A stretch of DNA of 29,262 nucleotides from UBA1413 sp037447215 (GTDB lineage Bacteria > Bacteroidota > Bacteroidia > Bacteroidales > Prolixibacteraceae), in NCBI GenBank assembly GCA_037447215.1, contig JBBIHB010000042.1, positions 1 to 29,262 on the forward strand. Direction: 5' to 3'. A program made the translations under genes and the position numbers. A model generated the notes under the pieces. It was not told the DNA's origin. It worked only from the letters and a program-made list of their open reading frames with translations, and made no database searches. Of this stretch, positions 7,528 to 15,777 are shown piece by piece (the stretch's first letter is position 1; every line of letters begins with the position of its first letter).

Positions 7528-10197
7528 TTATGTTTTTGAAACCAGTGATTTCCATGTAAATCCTGAAATTTCTTTTCGATTTGGCCAAATCAGACTGATT
7601 AAGTAAGCGAGAATAATACTGGAACTCATACCGATAAAACCAAAAAGCAAAAACGAAATGGCAGTTTGGTTTTTTACAAACACCAACAGGGTTATTCCTC
7701 CGAAAGTCCCCAATAGGGCGGCTGTTCCAGATATGCGTGGGAAAAAGATTCCCATGATAAACAAGGCACCCAGGCCGGCAGTGAGCAGCCCAAGGAAAGT
7801 ATTAAACTGATCCCACAGCGATGCAATATTCCAGGTGGCCAATATAAGTGCCATTCCTATGCCCAGTACCCCTACAATCACTCCCGACCAGCGCGCAATA
7901 CCCATGCTGAGTTTTGAATTCGCATTTTTTGCCAGTGTTTTATAGAAATCGGAAGTAATTACTGCTGCCACTGAGTTGATGTTTGAAGACAGGGTTGACA
8001 TAGCTGCTGCAAATATGGCGGCAATCAGCAATCCGGCAACACCGGCAGGCATTTGTGCCACAATAAACTGCGGAAATACCGAATCAATATTGGGATTGGC
8101 CAATGCCATTCGTTCGGGATTTGACGTGTAATAGGCATACAAACCCGTTCCCAGCAGGAAGAAAATAATGGTGACCGGGATGCTCAGAAAACCATTTAAC
8201 CAGATGCTCCGGCCGGTAGCTTTTTCGTCTTTGGTGGTCATATAACGTTGCACCACACTCTGATCGCTGGTGTATGTAATAAGAGTGTTGGCTATACCGC
8301 CAACCAGAACAACCCAGAATACTGGCTGCGATAAATCAAACCTAAAATCGAAAGTGTGAAATTTGTTGTGCTGCCCTGATATTTCAAAAAATCCTTTTAA
8401 TCCGCCTTCAACTCCTGCCAGCATAAAAACCAGGGCAACCAAAGCACCGGTAAGCAATATAAATCCTTGTATTACATCTCCCCAAACCACCGCTTCGACA
8501 CCCCCGCTGGTGCAATATATTATTGTTACCACACCCATGATGATAATTGCCCAGTAAACGCTGAAACCGGTAACTGCATTCAGTGCCAGCGATGGCAGGA
8601 AAAGCACAATCGAAATGCGGCTGACCATAAAAAATACAAACAGGGATGATGCCAGCCACCTCACCTGACGATTGAACCGCACGCCGAGGTATTCATAAGC
8701 CGTATCAAAATTAAATCGCCGGAAGAATGGTAGAAAATAGCGGATAACGACAGGTGCAACCAGAACAATAGCCATATTGAAGGTAAACATACGCCAGTCG
8801 GCTGCATACGATTTGGCTGGAATAGCAATAAATGTAATGGCGCTTAGTGTGGTGGCAAAAATGCTTATGCCGGCAGCCCACCAGGGAATGCGCCCACCAG
8901 CTTTGAAAAAATCGTCGGTATTGCCTTCCCTTTTCATAAAGAAGAAACCCAGCATCAACATTCCCAAAAAATAGAGTCCGAGAACCAGGTAATTGAGCCA
9001 ACCGAAAACCGGTTTCACAGAAAAACTGATCTGGTGAATTCCGGGGGTGCGGGTTGCAGGCCTTATCTCGCCACCCGGAATGATTATATTGCCTCCCCAG
9101 TTTACTGCCGGTGCAACGGCAACAGGCATGCCTTCCCAGTCTCCTTCATCGAACCATACATCAGTAACGGTATTGTATATCAGTATTTTATTACTGAAGC
9201 CAGAATGGTTGATCCATAATGAATCACGGACTTTTATGGCTGTGGTATCACCTTGCAGAGTCGCATTAATGGCTTTTTCCACCTGGTTGAAAACAAATCC
9301 GTTGTCGCCACCTGCTAATACTATATGCGAAGCACCCACCGGGGCAACTGCTCCAACGGCCAATGGCATTGGCTTATTGTTTAGCCTTATATCCTGCCTT
9401 TGTTCCCATATTCCAACCGATAACCTGTATCGGTAAACATACGGATAAAAGGTGGTGGTATTTTCACCTGACAGCCTGGCTCGTCCGCCAAAAACATGTA
9501 TGCTGATTTCTTCTCTATCCATTTGTGCAGCAGCCATAGCCCCCGTAACCGGAACCGGAAAATCGGGCAACACCTGCCAGCCTGCTTCAGTTTGCGAAAG
9601 GTCGAGCATAATAAAACGGGTCGAAACGCCATCGGTATTATCCCCACCCACTACAAACACCTTTGAACCAATAGCGGCCGCAGCTGAACTTTTCATGGGC
9701 GCGGGCAAGGTTGGAAGCTCTGAAACTGAAACTTGTCCTGAAATCCATGAAAGAAGATAAACTTTATCGGTAATGCCATCGGGAGAATGTCCTCCGATGC
9801 AGACCAATCCCTGTGGTACCGAAACGGAAGAGCCTTCGCCGGTGGCAACAGGCATCTTGCAAGAGGTTTCGATCTGTTTCAGGGTTCCGTCGATATTGCG
9901 TTGGTAAACCGTTATCGCATCAGAAAAATGTTTGGTTCCGCCTTGCCAGGGTTTTCCTTCGGGGAAAGCTGTACCTCCTGCTACAATCAGAGCGTTGTTG
10001 TGAATTCCGGCAAATGCCCCGGCAACCCCTTCTTTTGCGGCAAAACCATCGGCACTGTTTAAACTCCCGATGGTACGCTGATGAAGCATGTTGATTTTGT
10101 TGCCTGCTTGTATGGGGTTTAATCCTGCCAAAATCAGCAATAAAACCCATATTGTCCATGAGTATTGCGGTTTCAACATGGTGGTTTTCTTTTGCAT
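7528..10197 (-). CDS. Kelch mutarotase (NanM-like) fused to SSS sodium:solute symporter
   Basis: 889 aa from the ATG at 10197; the frame extends to a TTG at 10257 and another ATG lies at 10179. A signal or anchor segment (WTIWVLLLILAGLNPIQA) is followed by a kelch beta-propeller (about residues 40-395) with repeats such as ALIVAGGTAF, GLVCIGGHSP, KVFVVGGDN, IHVFGGRA and HIVLAGGDN. This matches the cyclically permuted NanM/YjhT family. Residues about 398-889 are a sodium:solute symporter with about 13 membrane segments (FFKAGGRIPWWAAGISIFAT, TSGGVEAVVWGDVIQG, SDQSVVQRYM). NanM speeds alpha/beta conversion of free N-acetylneuraminate, and sialidases release the alpha form. The fusion would place anomer conversion at the mouth of a Na+-driven sialic acid carrier in the inner membrane. 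Similar fusions are known in Bacteroidota. The epimerase and lyase genes lie upstream on the same strand. Confidence 0.9.
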   Translation of the reverse strand: MQKKTTMLKPQYSWTIWVLLLILAGLNPIQAGNKINMLHQRTIGSLNSADGFAAKEGVAGAFAGIHNNALIVAGGTAFPEGKPWQGGTKHFSDAITVYQRNIDGTLKQIETSCKMPVATGEGSSVSVPQGLVCIGGHSPDGITDKVYLLSWISGQVSVSELPTLPAPMKSSAAAAIGSKVFVVGGDNTDGVSTRFIMLDLSQTEAGWQVLPDFPVPVTGAMAAAQMDREEISIHVFGGRARLSGENTTTFYPYVYRYRLSVGIWEQRQDIRLNNKPMPLAVGAVAPVGASHIVLAGGDNGFVFNQVEKAINATLQGDTTAIKVRDSLWINHSGFSNKILIYNTVTDVWFDEGDWEGMPVAVAPAVNWGGNIIIPGGEIRPATRTPGIHQISFSVKPVFGWLNYLVLGLYFLGMLMLGFFFMKREGNTDDFFKAGGRIPWWAAGISIFATTLSAITFIAIPAKSYAADWRMFTFNMAIVLVAPVVIRYFLPFFRRFNFDTAYEYLGVRFNRQVRWLASSLFVFFMVSRISIVLFLPSLALNAVTGFSVYWAIIIMGVVTIIYCTSGGVEAVVWGDVIQGFILLTGALVALVFMLAGVEGGLKGFFEISGQHNKFHTFDFRFDLSQPVFWVVLVGGIANTLITYTSDQSVVQRYMTTKDEKATGRSIWLNGFLSIPVTIIFFLLGTGLYAYYTSNPERMALANPNIDSVFPQFIVAQMPAGVAGLLIAAIFAAAMSTLSSNINSVAAVITSDFYKTLAKNANSKLSMGIARWSGVIVGVLGIGMALILATWNIASLWDQFNTFLGLLTAGLGALFIMGIFFPRISGTAALLGTFGGITLLVFVKNQTAISFLLFGFIGMSSSIILAYLISLIWPNRKEISGFTWKSLVSKT

Positions 10198-10257
10198 TTT
10201 TCTGAATATTTGTTTCAATATATTATCTACAAAATTGAACGTTTCGGCGTTTATCAA

Positions 10258-10409
10258 AGATGCGGGTGGGTAGGGTGGCGCTATTTTCTACCATACTTTC
10301 GGCGCTACGCGCCTATTCTTCATTCAATTTCTTTGCCTTCGCCTCTGCCTTTGCCTTTATACACTGCCTACTACCAACCACCGCTCACTACTTTCCTTTC
10401 GCATGCGCC
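10258..10409. other. Intergenic stretch with a GC-rich hairpin and hexamer repeats
   Basis: This spacer between epimerase and symporter genes reads unlike the other AT-rich spacers. It holds a short hairpin, GGCGC-TAC-GCGCC (10301-10313), a second GGCGCTA at 10277-10283, and four tandem six-base units (10331-10354: CTTTGC, CTTCGC, CTCTGC, CTTTGC). No T-run follows the hairpin on either strand, so it is not a classic terminator. I recognise no gene or insertion sequence in it. Confidence 0.45.
10331..10354. repeat. Four degenerate 6-bp tandem repeats
   Basis: The units are CTTTGC, CTTCGC, CTCTGC and CTTTGC (on the - strand GCAAAG, GCAGAG, GCGAAG, GCAAAG), followed by a partial CTTTA. They lie outside any gene. 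Confidence 0.6.
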
Positions 10410-11576
10410 TCAGCCTTCCATTTCCTCCAGCGTCTTAAAAACCTGCAACAATCCTCGCGGAACATGAAAACAGCCTTTCCATTTGCCTCCTTTCAACGGG
10501 AGCAAAACTTCACCTCTCCGGTTCAGGTACCCAAACCATTCACCATATTCCGGATCGGGAAAATGCGACCAGGTATAATCGTGAACTTTTTCAAACCATT
10601 TCAGACATTCGGGATTTCCGGTAAGCGCATAACCTTTTATAAGGCTGATCAGCGTTTCGATGTGTACCCACCAGAGTTTCTGGTCACATTCGAGCTGCTG
10701 CGGCGGATAGCCTTTGATGTCCATAAAATAGAAAATGCCGCCATATTGCTCATCCCATCCATAATTAAGGGTTCGCAACATTATATCGACCGCCTTTTGT
10801 GCCATCTCAGGTTTTTCAAGGCGAACTGACAGGTCCATGATAAACCACATGGCTTCGATGGCATGGCCTGGATTGAGCAACCGTCCTTCAAACGTATCAG
10901 AAAAGCTGCCATCAGGCTGCACATATTCAAGTATAAGACCGGATTCTTTCTGGTGAAATACCTCCATCACCTCATGCAATACATTCTGAATGGTTTCTTC
11001 CACCAGTTTTTTACTCAGCAGGTGTTCTATTTCAAGCGACAGGTTACAAAGTATCATAGGTAGCGAAAAGCCTTTCAACGGACGGGTTCCGGGTGTTGCT
11101 TTGGAAAACCGGCCTTTGGGATTATCGCTTCGCCGCATAATATTGTCGAATGTATTTTTTGCTATGATGCCGAATTCCTCATTTCCGGTAGCTTTGAAAA
11201 GTTGACCAAATGCCATGGTAGCAAAACAATCGGAGAAAATATTGTACGGTTCAATCAGTGGTTTACCTTCGCGGGTGAGCGAAAAGTACCAGTTAAGGTT
11301 GCCATCGTGGCCATATTTTTGCAGAAAACTTGCCCCGTGTAATGCCATTTCGAGCCATTCGGGCTTTTGTTCCACCTGATTATACAATTTTGAAAACATC
11401 CACACTTCGCGCCCCTGCAACCAGATAAACTTATCGGTGTCATAAACTTTCCCACAACGGTCGAGGCAAGTGAAATATCCTCCATGTTCCTCATCTTTCG
11501 AATGGTTCATCCAAAAGGGAATTACCTTGTCGAGTAGCTCTGATTTGTATTGTTGAGCCAGTTTTTTTGTTTCCAT
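10410..11576 (-). CDS. nanE: N-acylglucosamine 2-epimerase (AGE family; ManNAc to GlcNAc)
   Basis: 388 aa, the usual length of the AGE/renin-binding-protein family, an (alpha/alpha)6 barrel. The known active-site residues have counterparts: Arg56 in WLQGREVW, His238 and Glu241 in NPGHAIEAMW, and His371 in FHVPRG near the C-terminus. The reaction is reversible conversion of N-acetylmannosamine to N-acetylglucosamine in the cytoplasm. In Bacteroides fragilis the sialic acid route uses an AGE-type NanE with lyase NanL and the kinase RokA, rather than the kinase-first route of E. coli; this locus follows that plan. The start ATG at 11576 encodes METKKLAQQYK, and the Asp/Glu-rich HSKDEEHGGYF stretch follows. 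An ATPase gene on the other strand separates it from the lyase gene. The kinase is not in the window. Confidence 0.93.
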   Translation of the reverse strand: METKKLAQQYKSELLDKVIPFWMNHSKDEEHGGYFTCLDRCGKVYDTDKFIWLQGREVWMFSKLYNQVEQKPEWLEMALHGASFLQKYGHDGNLNWYFSLTREGKPLIEPYNIFSDCFATMAFGQLFKATGNEEFGIIAKNTFDNIMRRSDNPKGRFSKATPGTRPLKGFSLPMILCNLSLEIEHLLSKKLVEETIQNVLHEVMEVFHQKESGLILEYVQPDGSFSDTFEGRLLNPGHAIEAMWFIMDLSVRLEKPEMAQKAVDIMLRTLNYGWDEQYGGIFYFMDIKGYPPQQLECDQKLWWVHIETLISLIKGYALTGNPECLKWFEKVHDYTWSHFPDPEYGEWFGYLNRRGEVLLPLKGGKWKGCFHVPRGLLQVFKTLEEMEG

Positions 11577-11645
11577 AAATTAATGATATTTCAAAACAAT
11601 AATTTTTATATATCTATAAATCAGTATTATAAACTGGATTATTTT

Positions 11646-11692
11646 GCTAACCGAACGGTTGCTAACCAAATGGTTGCTAACCGATTGGTTAG
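11646..11692 (+). repeat. Three tandem 15-bp palindromic repeats upstream of an orphan ATPase gene
   Basis: The units are 11646-11660, 11661-11675 and 11676-11690, each beginning GCTAACC and ending GGTT. Their cores are AACCG-AA-CGGTT, AACCA-AA-TGGTT and AACC-GATT-GGTT. In units 1 and 2 both arms change together (G:C to A:T), so symmetry is kept while sequence varies. Unit 3 with the next two bases forms CTAACC-GATT-GGTTAG. This is the pattern expected of repeated binding sites for a dimeric protein. Confidence 0.85.
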
Positions 11693-11715
11693 TATCGATT
11701 CTTTTCGTATTTTTG
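11685..11715 (+). promoter_or_regulatory. Promoter of the orphan ATPase gene, overlapping the third palindrome
   Basis: TATTTTTG (11708-11715) fits TAnnTTTG exactly and TTGG at 11685-11688 lies 19 nt upstream as a -33-like element. That element is inside repeat 3, so a protein on the repeats would compete with RNA polymerase. The ATG is 15 nt downstream of the -7 box. Confidence 0.6.
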
Positions 11716-11729
11716 TAAAAAAGAACACT

Positions 11730-12890
11730 ATGGTTATTCACGAAAGTCCCTTTATTTTTGGTAGAAAAGCTGTAGGCGAAAAATTCACCAACAGAGATGC
11801 CGAAACGAAACATCTGGTTTCTAATTTTCAAAATAAGGTAAATACGGTACTGATATCTCCACGCCTCTGGGGCAAATCCTCGCTTGTGAAAAAAGCCTGC
11901 GACATGATTGCGAGTGAAAAAACCATTGTTATTCAAATGGATGCTTTTGGAATACATGATCCACAGGACTTTTACACCTTATTGGCAACAGAAGTAATCA
12001 AAAACACTTCCGGAAAAGTTGAAACTTGGTTAGAAAACATACGCCGCTTTATTGGCAGGCTGTCTCCAAAGATTTCGTTCGGAACTGATCCGTTCAGTAC
12101 TTTTGAATTGACCTTTGAAATGGAGTCGATTGAAAAGAATTACCGTGAAGTGCTTGATTTACCTGAGAAAATTGCGATCGACAAGAAGATTAACCTCATA
12201 ATTTGCATTGATGAATTTCAAAACACGGCTAATTATAACGAATCGGGTCTTTTCCATAAGCGCCTCCGAACGGCATGGCAGAATCATCAGTCGGTTACCT
12301 ATTGTCTCTATGGCAGTAAAAAGCACATGATGTCAACCTTATTCGAGAAACAATCGATGCCATTCTATAAATTTGGTGAAACCATCAATCTTGAAAAAAT
12401 AACTGAATCGCATTGGATATCATTTATTAAGGAAAGGTTTCAATCAACTGGAAAAAATATAACCGAAGAACAGGCGCAAACCATTACCCGGTCAGTAAAA
12501 GCCCACTCATACTATGTGCAACAGTTATCTCACCTTACCTGGCTCCGAACAGCTGATAAAGTGGAAGATGTAACCATTGTGCACGCCATTGATGACCTAT
12601 TGGCTCAAAATACCAATCTATATCAATTGGAGACTGAATTATTGAGCGAAACCCAGTTAAACCTTTTAAAAGCAGTAGCATCTGGAATCACTGAAGGTTA
12701 CAGTAATCCCGACATCCTTACCAAATTCCGTTTAGGGACTTCTGCCAATGTTAGCAAACAGAAAAAAGTATTATATGAGAAAGAACTTATTGATATCAGG
12801 AACTCAAAGATTGAATACTTAGATCCTGCCTATGAGCTCTGGTTTATTAAGCATGTTTTGAGAACCACTCTTCCATACCGAGGGCATTAA
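11730..12890 (+). CDS. Orphan AAA ATPase, archaeal-ATPase-like (ATPase_2 type)
   Basis: 386 aa from the ATG at 11730. The frame is open much further upstream, but there it would translate the palindromic repeats and the promoter; HESPFIFGRKAVGEKFTNRDAE is the usual start of this family. The P-loop is ISPRLWGKSSLV (residues about 42-53), with Ser where the first Gly of Walker A normally stands, as is common in this family. Walker B is LIICIDEFQN, followed by a YGSKKHMM sensor-like stretch and a C-terminal winged-helix-like region (NLLKAVASGITEGYSNPDILTKF). Its function is unknown. The gene lies on the opposite strand inside an otherwise collinear sialic acid locus, and its last 44 nt overlap the end of the lyase gene tail to tail. 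This suggests later insertion. The tandem palindromes upstream are probably its control region. Confidence 0.85.
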   Translation: MVIHESPFIFGRKAVGEKFTNRDAETKHLVSNFQNKVNTVLISPRLWGKSSLVKKACDMIASEKTIVIQMDAFGIHDPQDFYTLLATEVIKNTSGKVETWLENIRRFIGRLSPKISFGTDPFSTFELTFEMESIEKNYREVLDLPEKIAIDKKINLIICIDEFQNTANYNESGLFHKRLRTAWQNHQSVTYCLYGSKKHMMSTLFEKQSMPFYKFGETINLEKITESHWISFIKERFQSTGKNITEEQAQTITRSVKAHSYYVQQLSHLTWLRTADKVEDVTIVHAIDDLLAQNTNLYQLETELLSETQLNLLKAVASGITEGYSNPDILTKFRLGTSANVSKQKKVLYEKELIDIRNSKIEYLDPAYELWFIKHVLRTTLPYRGH

Positions 12891-13764
12891 CATCCGAAAC
12901 AAAGGCTTCATACATATAGGAATCGAAATCTTTGACCGGTAACCTGAACCCACCAAATTCAAACCCGATGTAGCGCATAAAGGCTTTTCCGGTAGCCATT
13001 CCTCCATATTTTCCCAATAACCTGATCATATCTATAGCCCTTTGTTGTAAACGACGGGCTGTGGGCAGGTCTCCGCTGTTGAATGCATCAATAATTCCGT
13101 GGTACAGTGGTGCGGCGTAGTTAAAAGTACTTCCTACAGCACTTTTACAACCCACCGCCAAAGCCGGAAGCAACACTTCGTCGTAGCCGCCTAAAATTTG
13201 ATATTTCCCTCCCCCGAAGTTTACACAACTCAGGAAATCCATGAAATTTTCGTGGGTATATTTTATTCCGGCCAGATTGGGAATAATTGGCTCTGCTTCT
13301 TTCAGAAAATCAAGCATCGGAATATTCACTCCACTCAGAACGGGAATATGGTAAAAATAAACTGGCAATTCCGGAACTTTCTCTGCAACTATAGCACAGA
13401 AATCTGCCAGTTGTTTTGCCCCGGCGGGTTTAAAGTAGTATGGAGCCACAATAGCTATAGCATCAACACCACATGCCTCGCTGTGCTGTGCATTTTCTAT
13501 GCACTCATTGTAGCAGGTTCCCCCAACCAGGTTGATGATTTTAAATTCGCTTCCTCTGGCGGCATCTGTCCATGCTTCGGTAGCTCTCATTTTTTCTTTC
13601 TGTGTGAATGATGCTGTCTCTCCGGTTGATCCGTTGATGAAAGCGCCAACCAACCTGTTGTGAACCAAAAACTGAAAATATCTTTCAATCAAGTCATAAA
13701 TTATTTCATCACTCTTACTCATCGGAGTAAAAGGAGCTGCAATTAAACCTTCAAATTGTTGCAT
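12847..13764 (-). CDS. nanL: N-acetylneuraminate lyase (DHDPS/NAL family)
   Basis: 305 aa TIM-barrel aldolase that splits N-acetylneuraminate into N-acetylmannosamine and pyruvate. The pyruvate-binding motif is GSTGE (residues 45-49), the form seen in sialic acid lyases; dihydrodipicolinate synthases have GTTGE. Tyr138 in VYFYHIP and the Schiff-base Lys168 in GIKYTHEN match E. coli NanA Tyr137 and Lys165 in position. The gene follows the hexosaminidase gene by 29 nt on the same strand. Its 3' end overlaps the opposite ATPase gene by 44 nt, yet the protein ends normally (GMEEWFSKHA). With the epimerase it gives the Bacteroides-type route to GlcNAc. The E. coli name is nanA; nanL is the B. fragilis name. 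Confidence 0.93.
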   Translation of the reverse strand: MQQFEGLIAAPFTPMSKSDEIIYDLIERYFQFLVHNRLVGAFINGSTGETASFTQKEKMRATEAWTDAARGSEFKIINLVGGTCYNECIENAQHSEACGVDAIAIVAPYYFKPAGAKQLADFCAIVAEKVPELPVYFYHIPVLSGVNIPMLDFLKEAEPIIPNLAGIKYTHENFMDFLSCVNFGGGKYQILGGYDEVLLPALAVGCKSAVGSTFNYAAPLYHGIIDAFNSGDLPTARRLQQRAIDMIRLLGKYGGMATGKAFMRYIGFEFGGFRLPVKDFDSYMYEAFVSDVNALGMEEWFSKHA

Positions 13765-13767
13765 AAT

Positions 13768-13779
13768 TGTATTATATAA
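13768..13779. promoter_or_regulatory. Possible degenerate operator before the lyase gene
   Basis: TGTATTATATAA matches 11 of 12 bases of the stretch TGTATTACATAA found in the perfect palindrome between susC and the regulator gene. It lies in the 29-nt gap between hexosaminidase and lyase genes. The region is AT-rich and only one arm is well kept, so this is tentative. Confidence 0.25.
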
Positions 13780-13793
13780 AGTTCAGTTTTCAA

Positions 13794-15773
13794 CTATAAA
13801 AAAGGTTTCACTATTTGTGCCGAAAACCGAAGTCCATCAACTTCCTTTGCATTTCCTGTGGAAATATCTACCGGAACAAAAGTAAACATCCGCTTCCATG
13901 TGCGTGTATGTACAGGAATTTTTAGTAACACTTCGTTCCAGCCTTTATCCAGATTAATTTTGGAAGGCTCGCGGAAAAAATAGTTTTCGTCGCTGAATGG
14001 TATCTCGTCTGATCTGACTTCCGCGCCAGGTTTGTTCCATTCCGGTGGCTCAATCAATTTGCCATTCACCCACACTTTGGGATTGGTGTTGTGCCACTTA
14101 CCCTTTTCCGGGAAAGGTCCGCCGCGTCTGCCGCCCGATCGCGACCAGTCATGAAAACTGATCCAAGCATCAACCATTTGTTTTTCAGGTGACCAGATAC
14201 GGGTAAAAGCATAATAGGTTCCATCCTGTTTAGGAAAGTAGGAAGGATACCCGAAAAAGTGGGTGAGATGTACCGTTCCGCCAACCATGGGTTCCGACCA
14301 CGTATATAATTCTGATCCGACAGTATACTCCGGCTTTATGGATTCCTCCGGAGGAAAGGTATTGTTTACATCGCCCTGGTGATTAAATGGCCCTGCAATT
14401 CGCCATTCCATATCGGTTTGCCTGATGTATGGAAAGGGTTTATCATTGAAGTACAAATCGCGATGTCTGATGAGTCGTTCTTCAAAATCGGCAAAACGGG
14501 CGAAAGCCTCATCATCCTTAGGTGGAAATTTTGCCAGATATTGCTCTCCAAAATCAATGGACTGGCCTGTCCATGTGGTTTCACAGTAAGTCAATATGCC
14601 TGGATAGACCGGATTATGCAGTATCGCATCATATTCATTGCCCACCAGATTATCATTCCAATTGCAAAGAATGCCTCCCATCCGGAGCGAATCGCCGTGG
14701 GGAGCATCATTAATACGTTCGAAATACAATTGAGGAATGCCGGCCATCGGATCAAGGTGGTTCAGGTAGTTGAGCCTCGAATCGAGGTAGCGGTGACCCG
14801 GTTTGGGATAGCCGTTTGACGACCAAAGCTGAGTGATGGAAACCGAATCTCCGGCAATATTCTGCCCCGGCCGCCAAACAATCACTTCCCGATTATGGTG
14901 ATTAGTTATGCGGTCAACCAAAGTAGGTAAAAGGGTTGGCGATGGCTCTTCATAGCTGTGCCAGACTTCGTCGGTACCAATGTGGATGTAAGGCATTATG
15001 TTGGCTGGTGCCATACTGCAAAGTTCGTCAATCAGATCGATTAATACCAGCTGGGCCCTTGGGTCACTCATGGCATCAAAGCCCATAGCCTTGCGGAAAG
15101 CTGTGCTGTGGCCAGGGACATCAAATTCTGGAATCAGGGTGATATGGCGTTCCATGCAATAAGCCACCAATTCTCTGAAATCGTCCTGTGTGTAATATTT
15201 TCCCGGCCAACGGCTCATGGTTTCCGGGTCGCTGAGCTGTGGATAAAGTTTGCTTTCGAGCCTCCAACCAGTATCTTCGGTTATATGAAAGTGGAATACG
15301 TTCATTTTGTATGCGGCCAGCACATCAATCTGCTCCTTCAGCATTTCCATAGGCTGAAAGTTGCGGCCCACATCCTGCATAAATCCCCGGATGCGGAAAG
15401 CCGGCCAATCGGTAATTCTGCAACCTGCAACCAAACGTTTGCCTTTTTCAACAGCAGTGAGTTGCCTGATGCTATGCAGTCCACGGAACAATCCGGTTGG
15501 GGTAATGGCCGAAAGTATAAGCGAATCTTTGGTTATCACAAGTGCGTAAGCTTCCTCGCTATTAAAAAGAACACCATTAATTTGGGGAACCAGCCTTTGC
15601 ACAAAACGGTTACTGCTGTCGGCCAGGTTGAATTTCTGCCCGTTCCATTCGATTTGCTGTGGAAATGGAATCAAGGCAGGCACATTGGCATTTTGCTGTT
15701 GGCATCCATCATTCGAGGAAGCCAATAGCAATACTGCCAGTAATAGAAAATATCCCGAAAAGGTTTTTGCCAT
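13794..15773 (-). CDS. GH20 beta-N-acetylhexosaminidase, secreted
   Basis: 659 aa. A hydrophobic N-terminus (YFLLLAVLLLASS) acts as signal; Cys24 follows but NDGC is a poor lipobox. A GH20b-like N-domain (about residues 30-125, ending RITDWPAFRIRG) leads into the TIM barrel with FHFHITEDTGWRLE, PEFDVPGHS and the catalytic pair Asp268-Glu269 in HIGTDEVW. GH20 enzymes use the substrate's own acetamido group as nucleophile and remove terminal beta-GlcNAc or beta-GalNAc. The last 190 residues form an extra domain (WRIAGPF, GGTVHLTHFFGYP, NEVLLKIPVHTRTWKRMF) resembling the beta-sandwich modules of secreted glycosidases. The gene starts 4 nt after the sialidase stop, so the two are surely co-transcribed. 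Together they would remove sialic acid and then amino sugars from glycan ends. Confidence 0.94.
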   Translation of the reverse strand: MAKTFSGYFLLLAVLLLASSNDGCQQQNANVPALIPFPQQIEWNGQKFNLADSSNRFVQRLVPQINGVLFNSEEAYALVITKDSLILSAITPTGLFRGLHSIRQLTAVEKGKRLVAGCRITDWPAFRIRGFMQDVGRNFQPMEMLKEQIDVLAAYKMNVFHFHITEDTGWRLESKLYPQLSDPETMSRWPGKYYTQDDFRELVAYCMERHITLIPEFDVPGHSTAFRKAMGFDAMSDPRAQLVLIDLIDELCSMAPANIMPYIHIGTDEVWHSYEEPSPTLLPTLVDRITNHHNREVIVWRPGQNIAGDSVSITQLWSSNGYPKPGHRYLDSRLNYLNHLDPMAGIPQLYFERINDAPHGDSLRMGGILCNWNDNLVGNEYDAILHNPVYPGILTYCETTWTGQSIDFGEQYLAKFPPKDDEAFARFADFEERLIRHRDLYFNDKPFPYIRQTDMEWRIAGPFNHQGDVNNTFPPEESIKPEYTVGSELYTWSEPMVGGTVHLTHFFGYPSYFPKQDGTYYAFTRIWSPEKQMVDAWISFHDWSRSGGRRGGPFPEKGKWHNTNPKVWVNGKLIEPPEWNKPGAEVRSDEIPFSDENYFFREPSKINLDKGWNEVLLKIPVHTRTWKRMFTFVPVDISTGNAKEVDGLRFSAQIVKPFL

Positions 15774-15777
15774 GGTT

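Noticed and set aside
10301..10313. GGCGC-TAC-GCGCC hairpin as an intrinsic terminator for the epimerase gene
   Set aside because: No T tract follows it on the - strand (GAAAGTATGG comes next), and the stem is only 5 bp.
11550..11729. Upstream extension of the ATPase frame, which would translate the 15-bp repeats as five-residue units (ANRTV, ANQMV, ANRLV)
   Set aside because: The extension overlaps the epimerase start region and runs through a good promoter. Family members start close to the ATG at 11730.
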